Part shown: piece after piece, positions 49,925 to 58,502 of the stretch
Position numbering within the stretch: position 1 is the stretch's first letter
How the letters are laid out: every line of letters begins with the position of its first letter
Source: VXMT01 sp965204835
Lineage (GTDB): Bacteria; Chloroflexota; Dehalococcoidia; UBA2979
Reading direction: 5' to 3'
Length of the DNA: 64,000 nt
Assembly: GCA_965204835.1 (NCBI GenBank)
Contig: OZ242017.1
Location: 2,170,001 to 2,234,000, forward strand
Translations under genes and position numbers: made by a program
Notes under the pieces: model-generated
What the model was told of the DNA's origin: nothing
What the model saw: only the letters and a program-made list of their open reading frames with translations
Databases searched by the model: none

Positions 49925-51226
49925 CTAACGCGCCCCGGCACCCTCGCGCTCCTCGGCCCCGCGGCGCGCCTCCCCCACCACCGTCGCGCGGAAGCCGGGC
50001 GCGAGGGCGAGCACGGCGACGGCGCCGACGACGACGAGCAGGGCGTAGATGATCTGGGCGGGCTGCGTGCCGACCGACTCGGCGAGGATGCCGCCGGCCG
50101 CGGCGCCCATCATCATCGTCGCGCGGTCGAAGGCGAGCAGGCCCATCAGGCGGCCTCGCATCTGCTCCGGCGCGGCGTCGAGCATGATCACCTGCACCAG
50201 CGCGAACGCGCCCGACTGGAACAGCCCCGCCGCGAACACGAGCACCAGGCACAGCACGATCCACGCCCGGCCCAGCTCGCCCGGCAGGTAGGTGCTCAGC
50301 GCGAACAGGATCAGCAGCGATCCGAACGCCGCCATCATCAGCGGCACCAGCACGCCGAGCCGCCGGGGCGACCTCGACGCGATGGTGAGCGCCCCCACCA
50401 GCGACCCCGCGCCGGTGAGCGACATCATCACCCCGAACCCGAACGGCCCGATGTCGAGCACCTCGAGGGCGAACAGCGGCGCGAAGAGCTGCATGAACGA
50501 GAGCCCGAAGGCGAAGTAGATCAGCGCGAGCCCGATCGCGCCGCGGATCGTGGGGGTGCGCCAGGCGTAGCGCATCGCGTCGCCCAGTCCCCCGAGCATC
50601 GCCCCGACGCCGGAGGTGGGCGGCGGGACGTGGGGCGGCACGCGCAGCATCGAGGTGGCGGTGACGGTCCCCGCGTAGATGACGGCGATGGCGACGAACG
50701 CGCCGTTCACGCCGACGGCGGCGATGAGGAAGCCGGACGCGGCCGTTCCCGCGATGCGCATCGTGTTCTGCGTCGCCGAGAACAGCGCGATCGCGTTCGT
50801 GACACGGTCGGCGGGCACCACTGCCGGGACGAGCGACTGCCGCGCGGGCTGGTCGAACGCCATCGTGACCCCTCGGATCGCGGCGGCGGCGTAGATGTGC
50901 CACAGCTCGAGCAGCCCCGCGACGAGCAGCACCGCGAAGCTCACGTTCAGCACGAACGCGCCGATCTGCGAGAGCTGGAGCACGCGCTTGCGGTCGAACC
51001 AGTCGATGGCGACGCCGGCGAAGATGCCGAAGACGAACTGCGGCAGCGTGCGCGCCGCGATCACGCCGCCGAGCTGCGCCGGCGACTCCGTGAGGGCGTA
51101 GACGAGGTACGGCCGGGCGATGTTCTCGGTCCACAGCGCCGCCGAGTGGCTGGAGACGCCGAGCCAGAGCAGGCGGTAGTCGCGGATGCGCAGCGACGAG
51201 AACATGCTCGCCCGCTCTGCGGCCAT
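49925..51226 (-). CDS. MFS transporter, DHA3-type
   Basis: A 433-residue, 12-segment permease paralogous to the one at 2684-3943. N-terminus SLRIRDYRLLWLGVSSHSAALWTENIARPYLVYALT, motif A as IDWFDRKRVLQLSQ, and late AGLFQSGAFALVQVIMLDAAPEQMRGRLMGLL. ATG 51226 follows GGAGG, and upstream codons are low complexity. Substrate unknown. Confidence 0.88.
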   Translation of the reverse strand: MAAERASMFSSLRIRDYRLLWLGVSSHSAALWTENIARPYLVYALTESPAQLGGVIAARTLPQFVFGIFAGVAIDWFDRKRVLQLSQIGAFVLNVSFAVLLVAGLLELWHIYAAAAIRGVTMAFDQPARQSLVPAVVPADRVTNAIALFSATQNTMRIAGTAASGFLIAAVGVNGAFVAIAVIYAGTVTATSMLRVPPHVPPPTSGVGAMLGGLGDAMRYAWRTPTIRGAIGLALIYFAFGLSFMQLFAPLFALEVLDIGPFGFGVMMSLTGAGSLVGALTIASRSPRRLGVLVPLMMAAFGSLLILFALSTYLPGELGRAWIVLCLVLVFAAGLFQSGAFALVQVIMLDAAPEQMRGRLMGLLAFDRATMMMGAAAGGILAESVGTQPAQIIYALLVVVGAVAVLALAPGFRATVVGEARRGAEEREGAGAR

Positions 51227-51291
51227 GCTCGCCTCCACCCGCGCGCCAGGGCGCTCGAACCACGAACCTAACGTGCGCGTGAGACTGGCGT

Positions 51292-51891
51292 CTAGCGAGG
51301 GCGCTCCGCGTTCGACGACTCCTCGGCCAGGATCAGGTCGGCGAGGCCGCCGAGGTCCTGCACGCGCTCGACGCGCTCGTGGTACGGGAGGTCGCGGTTG
51401 CGCGGCCAGTCGCGCAGGAAGGGCCGCTTCTCGGAGCGCTCGGCGATGAGCTGGGCGGTGCGGCCGTCGTCGTCGATGTGCTCGTCGGCCTCGAGGACGA
51501 GGAGCGCGCCGAGCTTGAAGTGGGGGCTCGGCAGGCCCGTGATGTTCCAGTAGGCGTTGTCCAGGTACGGCTCGAAGCCGTGCCAGCGCAGCCAGTGGAT
51601 CGGCGAGCTGCGCCGCCCGGTCAGGATGGCGAGCCGTCGCACCTCGCACAGCCGCGCCAGCGCCTCCTCGATCCCGGGGAGCGGGCGGCGGAAGTCGAAC
51701 CGCAGGTGGTCGATCGGCCACGACAGCCACTTCGGCGGCACCACTGCGCGGTGCGGGCGCTCGGTCGGGTCGAGGAACTTGCGGCTGATGCCGAGGTTGA
51801 GCCCGCGTTCGCCCCCGAACGGCGGGCCGCAGATCACGCCATCGAGGTCGAGGGTCAGGAGCGGCAGGCGCTCCCGCTCGTCGGTGGTCAC
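51292..51891 (-). CDS. HAD-superfamily hydrolase-like protein
   Basis: A 199-residue HAD-fold protein: motif I D15-L-D17-G-V, motif II Thr in AILTGRRSSPIHWL, and acidic motif IV HIDDDGRTAQ. There is an unusual long aromatic insertion (VVPPKWLSWPIDHLRFDF) where the cap would be. Overlaps the Lon-related gene by 4 bases on the same strand. Substrate unknown. Confidence 0.8.
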   Translation of the reverse strand: MTTDERERLPLLTLDLDGVICGPPFGGERGLNLGISRKFLDPTERPHRAVVPPKWLSWPIDHLRFDFRRPLPGIEEALARLCEVRRLAILTGRRSSPIHWLRWHGFEPYLDNAYWNITGLPSPHFKLGALLVLEADEHIDDDGRTAQLIAERSEKRPFLRDWPRNRDLPYHERVERVQDLGGLADLILAEESSNAERPR

Positions 51892-54419
51892 TCGCTCGCG
51901 CTCCCGGGCGGCGGCGGCTCGACCTCGACCGGCGGCTCGGGCGGCGGCTGCGGCGGGACGCCCGGGTGCGGCGGCGCGGCGATGCGGGCCGAGGGCACCA
52001 CGGCCACGTCGACGCCGGGGACCGCGCCGCCGCGCAGCGCCTCGGCGAAGCGGCGCAGCCGCGCCTGCACGCGCCCGAAGATCGTGTCGGGCGGGTACGC
52101 GCCCTCCTCGTCCAGCTCGCCGGCGGGGACGCCCGTGAGCAACTCGATGCCCTGCTCGATGCGCTCGATGGCCCAGACGTGGAACTCGCCGCGCTCGACG
52201 GCCTCGGCGACGTCGGGGCGCAGCACGACGTTCGGGACGTTGGACTGCGGGATCATCACGCCCTGCGCGCCGTCCAGGCCGCGCGCGCGGCAGACCTCGA
52301 AGAAGCCCTCGATCTTCGCGGTCGCGCCGCCGATCGGCTGTATCTCGCCGCGCTGGTTGAGCGAGCCCGTCACGGCGATCGACTGCCGGATCGGCGCCTC
52401 GGCGAGCGCGGAGAGCAGCGCGTACAGCTCCGTCGAGGAGGCGGAGTCGCCGTCGATGTCGTTGTAGAGCTGCTCGAAGGTGAGGCTGGCGTGGAGCGCC
52501 ATCGCCATGTCCTGCCCGAAGCGGTCGGCGAGGAGGCCGCGCAGGATCAGGAACCCCTTGTTGTGCGTCCGCCCGGCCATGTCGCTCTCGCGCTCGATGT
52601 TCACGATCGTGCCGCGCCCGGCCGAGACCACGCAGGTGATGCGCGACGGCCGCCCGAACGTGTGGTCGCCGAGGTTGTAGACGGACAGCGCGTTGATCTG
52701 GCCGACCTGCTCCCCCTCGGTGTCGATGAAGACCGTGCCTTCGTCGATGAGCTGCTGCATGCGGTCACGCACCAGCGAGGAGCGATACTCGCTCTCCTCG
52801 AGTGCGCGCTCGACGTGGTGCAGGTCCGCGACGCCCGAGGCGTCCTGGCCGGCCCAGTAGTCGGCCTGGCGCACGAGGTCCAGCAGCGAGCCGATGTTGG
52901 CGGAGAGCCGCCGCTGGTCCTCGACCTGGCGAGAGGAGTGCTCGATCAGCCGGGCGACGGCGTGGTCGGAGAAGCAGGCCATGCCCGCGCGCTCGCACTG
53001 GCTGTGGATCACCGAGGAGAGCCCGAGCATGTTCTCGCGGCTTCGCTCGAAGTCGACCTCGAAGTCCGCCTTCACGCGGAACAGCTCCCGGAAGTCAGGG
53101 TCGAGGCGGTACAGGTACGGGTACATCGAGGCGTCGCCGATGATCACGACCTTCACGTCGAGCGGCATCGGCTCGGGCCGCAGCCCCGCGGTGGGGATGA
53201 GGCCGAGGGCCTGTTGCAGGCTCTCGATGGTCAGTTCGCGGGAGTGCAGCGCGCGCTTGAGGCCGTCGTACGCGACGCCGTTCGAGAGCAGGTCGCGCAT
53301 CCGCACCATGAGGTACCCACCGTGGCCGCGCCCGAGCGAGCCCGTGCGGATCATCGTGTGGTCGGTGACCACCATCCCCGCCTGCCCGATGTACTCGATG
53401 CGCCCGAGGAGGTTCTGGTACGTCGGGTTCGTCTCGACGACGACGGGCGCCCCACCGTCCGCGTCGTTGGTGATGAGCACGTTGACCTGGTAGCGGCGCA
53501 GCAGCGCATCGCGCTGCTGCTCGGCGGCGTCGCCGGCGGGGCGCTGACCCTGCGCCGGAGCGCGCAGGCGGTCGCGCTGGCGGACGATGTCTGCCCGCAC
53601 CGCGCCGAGGAACGCCGCCACGGCGTCGTTGTCGGGGTAGAGCCGGCTCAGTGGGGCGAAGCCCTCCTCGATCGCCTCGGCCGCCACCTCCTCGTCGAGG
53701 CGGCCGAGCGCCTCGCGGGCCTCGCGCTCGAGGCCGCGGACCTGGAGCAGCGTGTCCTGCACCATCGGCTCGATATCCTCGCGCGCGCGGCGCATGGACT
53801 CGTCCTGTTGCTCCTGCGGGAGCGCGGCGAACTCGTCGTCCGAGGCGGCCCGCCCGTCGATCAGCGGCGCCGAGATGATCCCCTGCGGGGTCATCTGCAG
53901 CGCGAACCCCATCTCGGCCGCACGGCGCTGGAGGCCCTGCATCAAATCGTTCCGGCGCTGGTCCGAGCCGCCCCCGACGTCCGCGCGGCGGCGCACGTAC
54001 GCGTCGGCCTCGAACGCCTCGCGCACGTCCTCGATCGCCCGCTCGACGGTGAGTCGCGCCTGGGCCGCGAAGCCCGGCGCCTCACCGGGCGGCAACTCGA
54101 TGCCGACCGGGCGGTCGGAGTCCTCGAAGTTGTGGACGTACACCCAGTCCGGCGGCGCGGGCTCGGACTCGGCCCGGTGGCGCAGGAACGCCTCGATGAT
54201 CGAGGACTTGCCGATGCCGTCGGGCCCCGAGGCGTAGAGGTTGTAGCCGTGCGCCTTCATCCCCAGCGCGAACTCGATCGCGCGGGCGGCGCGCTCCTGC
54301 CCGAAGACGGCTTCGAGCGCGTGCAACTCCTCGGTGCTGTCGAAGGGGAGCGTCTCGGGATCGCAGCGCGCCGTGAGGTCCTCCACGGCTACTTCGAGGG
54401 CGCTCATGCGCTCGTCCAT
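51888..54419 (-). CDS. Lon-related AAA+ protease (LonB/LonC-like, S16)
   Basis: An 843-residue protein. An N-terminal AAA part has Walker A GPDGIGKS (residues 65-72) and an insertion domain with long helices (about 120-330). A central block VVETNPTYQNLLGRIEY and GGYLMVRMRDLLSNG leads to the AAA lid, and the C-terminal Lon protease domain has catalytic Ser in DGDSASSTELYALLSALA and Lys in GGATAKIEGFFEVC. ATG 54419 has GGGGAGAGA upstream. The C-terminus ends in a Pro/Glu tail. ATP-dependent degradation in the cytosol; targets unknown. Confidence 0.9.
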   Translation of the reverse strand: MDERMSALEVAVEDLTARCDPETLPFDSTEELHALEAVFGQERAARAIEFALGMKAHGYNLYASGPDGIGKSSIIEAFLRHRAESEPAPPDWVYVHNFEDSDRPVGIELPPGEAPGFAAQARLTVERAIEDVREAFEADAYVRRRADVGGGSDQRRNDLMQGLQRRAAEMGFALQMTPQGIISAPLIDGRAASDDEFAALPQEQQDESMRRAREDIEPMVQDTLLQVRGLEREAREALGRLDEEVAAEAIEEGFAPLSRLYPDNDAVAAFLGAVRADIVRQRDRLRAPAQGQRPAGDAAEQQRDALLRRYQVNVLITNDADGGAPVVVETNPTYQNLLGRIEYIGQAGMVVTDHTMIRTGSLGRGHGGYLMVRMRDLLSNGVAYDGLKRALHSRELTIESLQQALGLIPTAGLRPEPMPLDVKVVIIGDASMYPYLYRLDPDFRELFRVKADFEVDFERSRENMLGLSSVIHSQCERAGMACFSDHAVARLIEHSSRQVEDQRRLSANIGSLLDLVRQADYWAGQDASGVADLHHVERALEESEYRSSLVRDRMQQLIDEGTVFIDTEGEQVGQINALSVYNLGDHTFGRPSRITCVVSAGRGTIVNIERESDMAGRTHNKGFLILRGLLADRFGQDMAMALHASLTFEQLYNDIDGDSASSTELYALLSALAEAPIRQSIAVTGSLNQRGEIQPIGGATAKIEGFFEVCRARGLDGAQGVMIPQSNVPNVVLRPDVAEAVERGEFHVWAIERIEQGIELLTGVPAGELDEEGAYPPDTIFGRVQARLRRFAEALRGGAVPGVDVAVVPSARIAAPPHPGVPPQPPPEPPVEVEPPPPGSASE

Positions 54420-54545
54420 CGTGCGGTCTCTCCCCGGCGCTACGCGGCCGCCCCAGCGGCCGATCGAGCGTAGCACGCTACCCGCTGTGCGCCGTGCTAG
54501 CATCCCGCGGTCGAGACGCGTGCGGCGATCACGAGAGGACCAGCC

Positions 54546-55532
54546 ATGCGAGCGGCCGTCATCAGCGAGCCCGGTGACCCCGACGTCTTCGAGATCCGGG
54601 AGCTCCCGGACCCGGAGCCGGGCCCCGAGGAGATCCTCGTCGCCGTACACGCCAGCGCGCTCAACCGCGCCGACCTCATGCAGCGGCGCGGCGGCTACCC
54701 CGCCCCGCCCGGCATCCGTGGCGACGTGCCCGGCCTCGAGATGGCCGGTGTCGTCGAGGCCGTCGGCGAGCGCGTCACCGCGTGGGAGGCCGGCGACCGC
54801 GTGATGGCGCTGCTCGGCGGTGCGGGCTACGCCTCGAAGGTCACGGTCCACGAGCGCCAGGTGATGGCGGTGCCGGACAACCTCGGCTTCGACGAGGCCG
54901 CCGCCATCCCCGAGGTCTACCTCACGGCCTTCGACGCGCTCTTCCAGCACTGCGAGCTGCTGCCGGGCGAGTCCGTGCTCGTCCACGCCGCGGGCTCCGG
55001 CGTCGGCACAGCCGCGACGCAGCTCGCCTCGGTCTCCGGGTGCCGCGTCTACGGCACCGCCGGGAGCGCGGAGAAGCTGGCGAAGTCCGCCGAGCTCGGC
55101 GTCGACGTCGGCGTGAACTACCACGAGGCCGATTTCGCCGAGGTCATCGCCGAGGACACCGGCGGCGCGGGCGTCAACGTGATCCTCGACGTCATCGGCG
55201 CGCCGTACTGGGAGCGCAACCTCGCCTCGCTCGCCGTGCGCGGCCGCCTCGTGCTTGTCGGGACGATGGGCGGCGGGCGGCTGGAGACGAACCTTGGGCT
55301 GCTCATGGGCAAGCGCCTGCGCGTACACGGCACGGTGCTCCGCGCCCGGCCGCTCGAGGAGAAGGCGGCGCTCACGCAGATCTTCGCGCGCCGCCACCTG
55401 GACCACTTCGCCTCGGGCCGCCTCGTCTCCGTGGTGGACCGCGTCTTCCCGCTCGAGGAGGTCGCCGACGCGCATCGCTACATGGAGAGCAACGCGAACT
55501 TCGGCAAGATCGTCCTCCACATCGCCGACTGA
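54546..55532 (+). CDS. Zinc-independent quinone oxidoreductase (QOR/PIG3-type MDR)
   Basis: A 328-residue medium-chain reductase: HASALNRADLMQRRGGYPAPPG start, GLEMAGVVEAVG, VLVHAAGSGVGTAATQLA nucleotide site and the C-terminal FPLEEVADAHRYMESNANFGKIVL. Without the zinc ligands of alcohol dehydrogenases. This set is typical of NAD(P)H quinone oxidoreductases of the PIG3 type. A TAGCAT near 54498 may be its -10. Followed 3 bases later by the serine hydrolase gene. Confidence 0.92.
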   Translation: MRAAVISEPGDPDVFEIRELPDPEPGPEEILVAVHASALNRADLMQRRGGYPAPPGIRGDVPGLEMAGVVEAVGERVTAWEAGDRVMALLGGAGYASKVTVHERQVMAVPDNLGFDEAAAIPEVYLTAFDALFQHCELLPGESVLVHAAGSGVGTAATQLASVSGCRVYGTAGSAEKLAKSAELGVDVGVNYHEADFAEVIAEDTGGAGVNVILDVIGAPYWERNLASLAVRGRLVLVGTMGGGRLETNLGLLMGKRLRVHGTVLRARPLEEKAALTQIFARRHLDHFASGRLVSVVDRVFPLEEVADAHRYMESNANFGKIVLHIAD

Positions 55533-55535
55533 GCG

Positions 55536-56657
55536 ATGAGCACCCTGCGCGGCCTCACGCCCGCCGGGCGCGCGAGTGTCGAGGCAGCCGCGCGGCGTCA
55601 CCTCGACCTCGGCCTCCACTCGGGCGCGCAGCTCGCCGTCTACCGCGACGGCGAGCTGCAACTCGACCTGCGCCTCGGTGCGGCGGCCGAGCCGGAGGCG
55701 CGGCTGCTGTGGTTTTCGGCCACCAAGCCCCTCGCCGCCGTCGCCGTGCTGATGCTGGCCGAGCGCGGGCGGCTCGACCTCGACGCGCCGATCGCGGAGC
55801 TGTGGCCCGAGTTCGGCGCGGGCGGGAAGGCGCCGTGCACCGTCCGCCACGTGCTCACGCACCGCGGCGGCTTCCCCGTCTTCCCGTGGGACTACGACTG
55901 GCAGCACATCGACGACTGGGAGGCCGTGTGCGCCGTGACCGCGGCGATCGAGGCGGAGTGGGAGCCGGGCACGGACACCGGCTACCACCCGGTCACCTAC
56001 GGCTTCGCGCTTGGCGAGGTCATCCGCCGTGTGGACGGCCGCGCGCCGCGCGACTTCCTGCGCGACGAGGTCTTCGGGCCGCTCGGCATGGACGCCTCGC
56101 TGGGCATCGACGAGGAGCGGCTGGGCGACGTTGTCCCGGTCGAGGCGATGTCCGAGGTCACGATGCTCGACCCGACGGGCAGCGAGCGGCGCACCTCGGA
56201 CATCGTGCGGCGCTTCCGCCTCGACTCGACGCTGCGTGCGCAGATGCCGGCCGCCAGCGGCATCGGCACCGCCGAGGCGCTCGCCCGCTTCTACGACGCC
56301 ATGCTCGACTCCCGCAGCCCGCGAGGGGGCTCCGACCGCCCCCGCCTGCTCTCGCCGGAGACGGCCACCGAGGCGACGACGGTGCAGTGGCGGTCGGGCT
56401 TCGACCGCACCTTCATGCTGCCCTCGTCGTACGGCCTGGGGTTCCTCGTGGGCGGGGTGATGGAGCCGTACAACGAGCGTGGGGTCTTCGGGCACTCGGG
56501 CCAGCAGTCCACGATCGGCTACGCCGACCCGGCCCGCGGGCTCGCCGTCGCGTACGTCACCAACGGCCTGCACGGCCCCACCGAGGTGCAGATGCGCTAC
56601 GCCGACGTGGCGCTGGTCCTCGTCGCCGCCTGCGACGAGGCGGACCGGGCGGGCTGA
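55536..56657 (+). CDS. Serine hydrolase, beta-lactamase/EstB fold
   Basis: A 373-residue class C beta-lactamase-fold hydrolase. The S-x-x-K motif is S61-A-T-K64 in LLWFSATKPLA; the Tyr motif appears as GYHPVTYGFALGEVI. The late GVFGHSGQQSTIGYADP gives the H-S/T-G motif. Cytosolic, as there is no signal peptide. Such proteins are esterases or peptidases; ligand unknown. Co-transcribed with the quinone reductase. Confidence 0.88.
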   Translation: MSTLRGLTPAGRASVEAAARRHLDLGLHSGAQLAVYRDGELQLDLRLGAAAEPEARLLWFSATKPLAAVAVLMLAERGRLDLDAPIAELWPEFGAGGKAPCTVRHVLTHRGGFPVFPWDYDWQHIDDWEAVCAVTAAIEAEWEPGTDTGYHPVTYGFALGEVIRRVDGRAPRDFLRDEVFGPLGMDASLGIDEERLGDVVPVEAMSEVTMLDPTGSERRTSDIVRRFRLDSTLRAQMPAASGIGTAEALARFYDAMLDSRSPRGGSDRPRLLSPETATEATTVQWRSGFDRTFMLPSSYGLGFLVGGVMEPYNERGVFGHSGQQSTIGYADPARGLAVAYVTNGLHGPTEVQMRYADVALVLVAACDEADRAG

Positions 56658-56660
56658 GCG

Positions 56661-56945
56661 CTACTGGCGGCGCCCGCGCTGGCGGCGGCGGCGGCGCCTG
56701 CGCTGCGCGTGCTGCGGGCGCGACGTCGTCGGCTCGGTGGGAGGCGGCGGCGCGACGGGATCGGGCTGGGGCACGATCTTCCGCGCGATCCAGCGCGAGA
56801 GCTGGAGCGACCAGAAGCTCGCCGTCACGAAGAGCGGCATCGAGACCGCGACCGTAAGCCAGTCGCCGCCACTCGAGACGAACGAGATCACGCCCGCCAC
56901 GAGCGACAGCACCACGGTCATGACCAGGATCTGGCGGTCCAGCAC
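56661..56945 (-). CDS. Small membrane protein with Arg-rich tail
   Basis: A 94-residue protein with two hydrophobic segments (ILVMTVVLSLVAGVISFV and WLTVAVSMPLFVTASFWSL), then a Pro-rich linker and a C-terminus of almost pure Arg/Gln. GTG 56945 gives a compact protein; a longer start at 57038 is possible. The tail could bind nucleic acid or acidic lipids. Convergent with the serine hydrolase (3 bases between stops). No family recognised. Confidence 0.55.
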   Translation of the reverse strand: MLDRQILVMTVVLSLVAGVISFVSSGGDWLTVAVSMPLFVTASFWSLQLSRWIARKIVPQPDPVAPPPPTEPTTSRPQHAQRRRRRRRQRGRRQ

Positions 56946-57014
56946 ACCGGCAGTATGCCACCACCCATGGCGCAGCCGCCGCCTCGCGTCGGCGCTGATA
57001 GCCCCGCGCCGACC

Positions 57015-57020
57015 TATACT
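57015..57020 (+). promoter_or_regulatory. -10 element of the men operon, probable leaderless mRNA
   Basis: TATACT at 57015-57020 is followed by only six bases before the menF GTG at 57027. Transcription would start at or next to the start codon, so menF is probably translated from a leaderless message. The -35 region is weak. Confidence 0.6.
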
Positions 57021-57026
57021 GGGGCC

Positions 57027-58502
57027 GTGACGGGACACGGAATCGACGATGCCTCACAACACGCCCCGGACGGCTCGTCCCGGCGCGTTACCGCCTCGCG
57101 CGAAACTCCGCGCGAGGCCGACCAGTCCGGGCAGCCCGTGACCCGCCCGGTCGACCCGCAGGGCACGCCATCGCGGGACGCCGAGCCCGAGACCGCCGCG
57201 GCGGGACGCTTCCACGTCGTCGAGTTGCCCGAGCGGTTCGACCCCCGGGTGCTGCTCAGCGGCGCGACCGCATCGATGGTGGACGCGTACTACGAGCGCC
57301 CCGACCAGGATCTCGTGCTCGCGGGCATCGGCGTGGCCGCGCGCGTCACGGCTCCGGCCGGCCGCGGCGCGACCGCGCTCCGCGAGCCCGTCCGCGAGCT
57401 CCTCGGCGCGTGGGACGGCCCGAACCGGCAGGCGCTGCGCCCCCGGCTCCTCGGCGGCTTCGCGTTCGACAACACCGCGCCGGGTGGGGCGCAGTGGGCC
57501 GGCTTCGACGCCGGATGGCTGCTGCTGCCGCGCCTGCTCTTCATCCGCGAGGGCGGCGTGTCCGGCGTCGTGATCGCCCCCGACGTGGACCGCGAGGAGC
57601 TCTACAGCCTGCTCGCCGACCTCGCCGCCCGCGACCCCGACGACGGCGACGGCGCGGACGCCGAGGAGACATCGCTGCGAGTGCTCTGGGACGTGAACCG
57701 CCCCGCCCTGCTGATGGGCGTTGCCAGCGTGGCAGCTGACATCCGCGCGGGCGCGTACGAGAAGGCCGTGCTCGCGGCGACCCGCGAGCTGGAAGCCGGC
57801 CGCCCCATCGAGCCTGGCGTGGCGCTCGCCCGGCTGCGCGAGGGCTACTCGAACTGTCACCTCTTCAGCTACCGCGCCAACGACGGCATCTTCCTGGGAG
57901 CCAGCCCCGAGCAGCTCGCCGGACTCCGCGACGGGCGCATCACCACGCTCGGCCTCGCCGGCTCCATCCGCCGCGGACCCACGCCCGAGGAGGACGAGGA
58001 GCTCGGCAACGCACTCCTGAACAGCGTGAAGGACCGCATCGAGCACACCATCGTCGTGCGCGCGCTGCGCGAGGGTCTCGCCGACCTCGGCAGCGACCTG
58101 CACGCCCCCAACCAGCCGGTGCTGCGGCGTCTGCCCAACATCCAGCACCTCGCCACCGAGATCACCGCCGAGGCGCGGCCGGGCGTCGACCTGCTCGACA
58201 TCGTCGAGCGGCTGCACCCGACGCCCGCCGTCTGCGGGTGGCCGACGCCCATCGCGCGCTCCGTCATCAACCGCTACGAGCGTTTCGACCGCGGCTGGTA
58301 CGCGGGGCCCATCGGGTGGATCGACGCGGCAGGCGACGGCGAGTTCGCGGTCGGGATGCGCGCGGCGCTCGTGCGCGGCGCGCGCGCGTGGCTCTTCGCC
58401 GGCGCGGGCATCATGGGCGACTCCGACCCGGAGTCCGAGCTGGCAGAGATCGAGCTCAAGTTCAGCCCACTCACCACCGCCCTCGGCGGAGGCCAGCTGT
58501 GA
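57027..58502 (+). CDS. menF: Isochorismate synthase
   Basis: A 491-residue chorismate-utilising enzyme, first step of menaquinone synthesis. The C-terminal catalytic domain shows SNCHLFSYRANDGIFLGASPEQLAGL, LGLAGSIRRGPTPEEDEELG and LHPTPAVCGWPTPIA, and ends with the Mg site region GIMGDSDPESELAEIELKFSPL. The first 60 residues are low-complexity. GTG 57027 is set by the promoter position. Overlaps menD by 4 bases. Confidence 0.93.
   Translation: MTGHGIDDASQHAPDGSSRRVTASRETPREADQSGQPVTRPVDPQGTPSRDAEPETAAAGRFHVVELPERFDPRVLLSGATASMVDAYYERPDQDLVLAGIGVAARVTAPAGRGATALREPVRELLGAWDGPNRQALRPRLLGGFAFDNTAPGGAQWAGFDAGWLLLPRLLFIREGGVSGVVIAPDVDREELYSLLADLAARDPDDGDGADAEETSLRVLWDVNRPALLMGVASVAADIRAGAYEKAVLAATRELEAGRPIEPGVALARLREGYSNCHLFSYRANDGIFLGASPEQLAGLRDGRITTLGLAGSIRRGPTPEEDEELGNALLNSVKDRIEHTIVVRALREGLADLGSDLHAPNQPVLRRLPNIQHLATEITAEARPGVDLLDIVERLHPTPAVCGWPTPIARSVINRYERFDRGWYAGPIGWIDAAGDGEFAVGMRAALVRGARAWLFAGAGIMGDSDPESELAEIELKFSPLTTALGGGQL

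Noticed and set aside
54420..56573. In-frame upstream extension of the Lon-related protein to about 1560 residues
   Set aside because: It is antisense to the quinone oxidoreductase and serine hydrolase genes, has no family features, and the true start at 54419 has a ribosome site.
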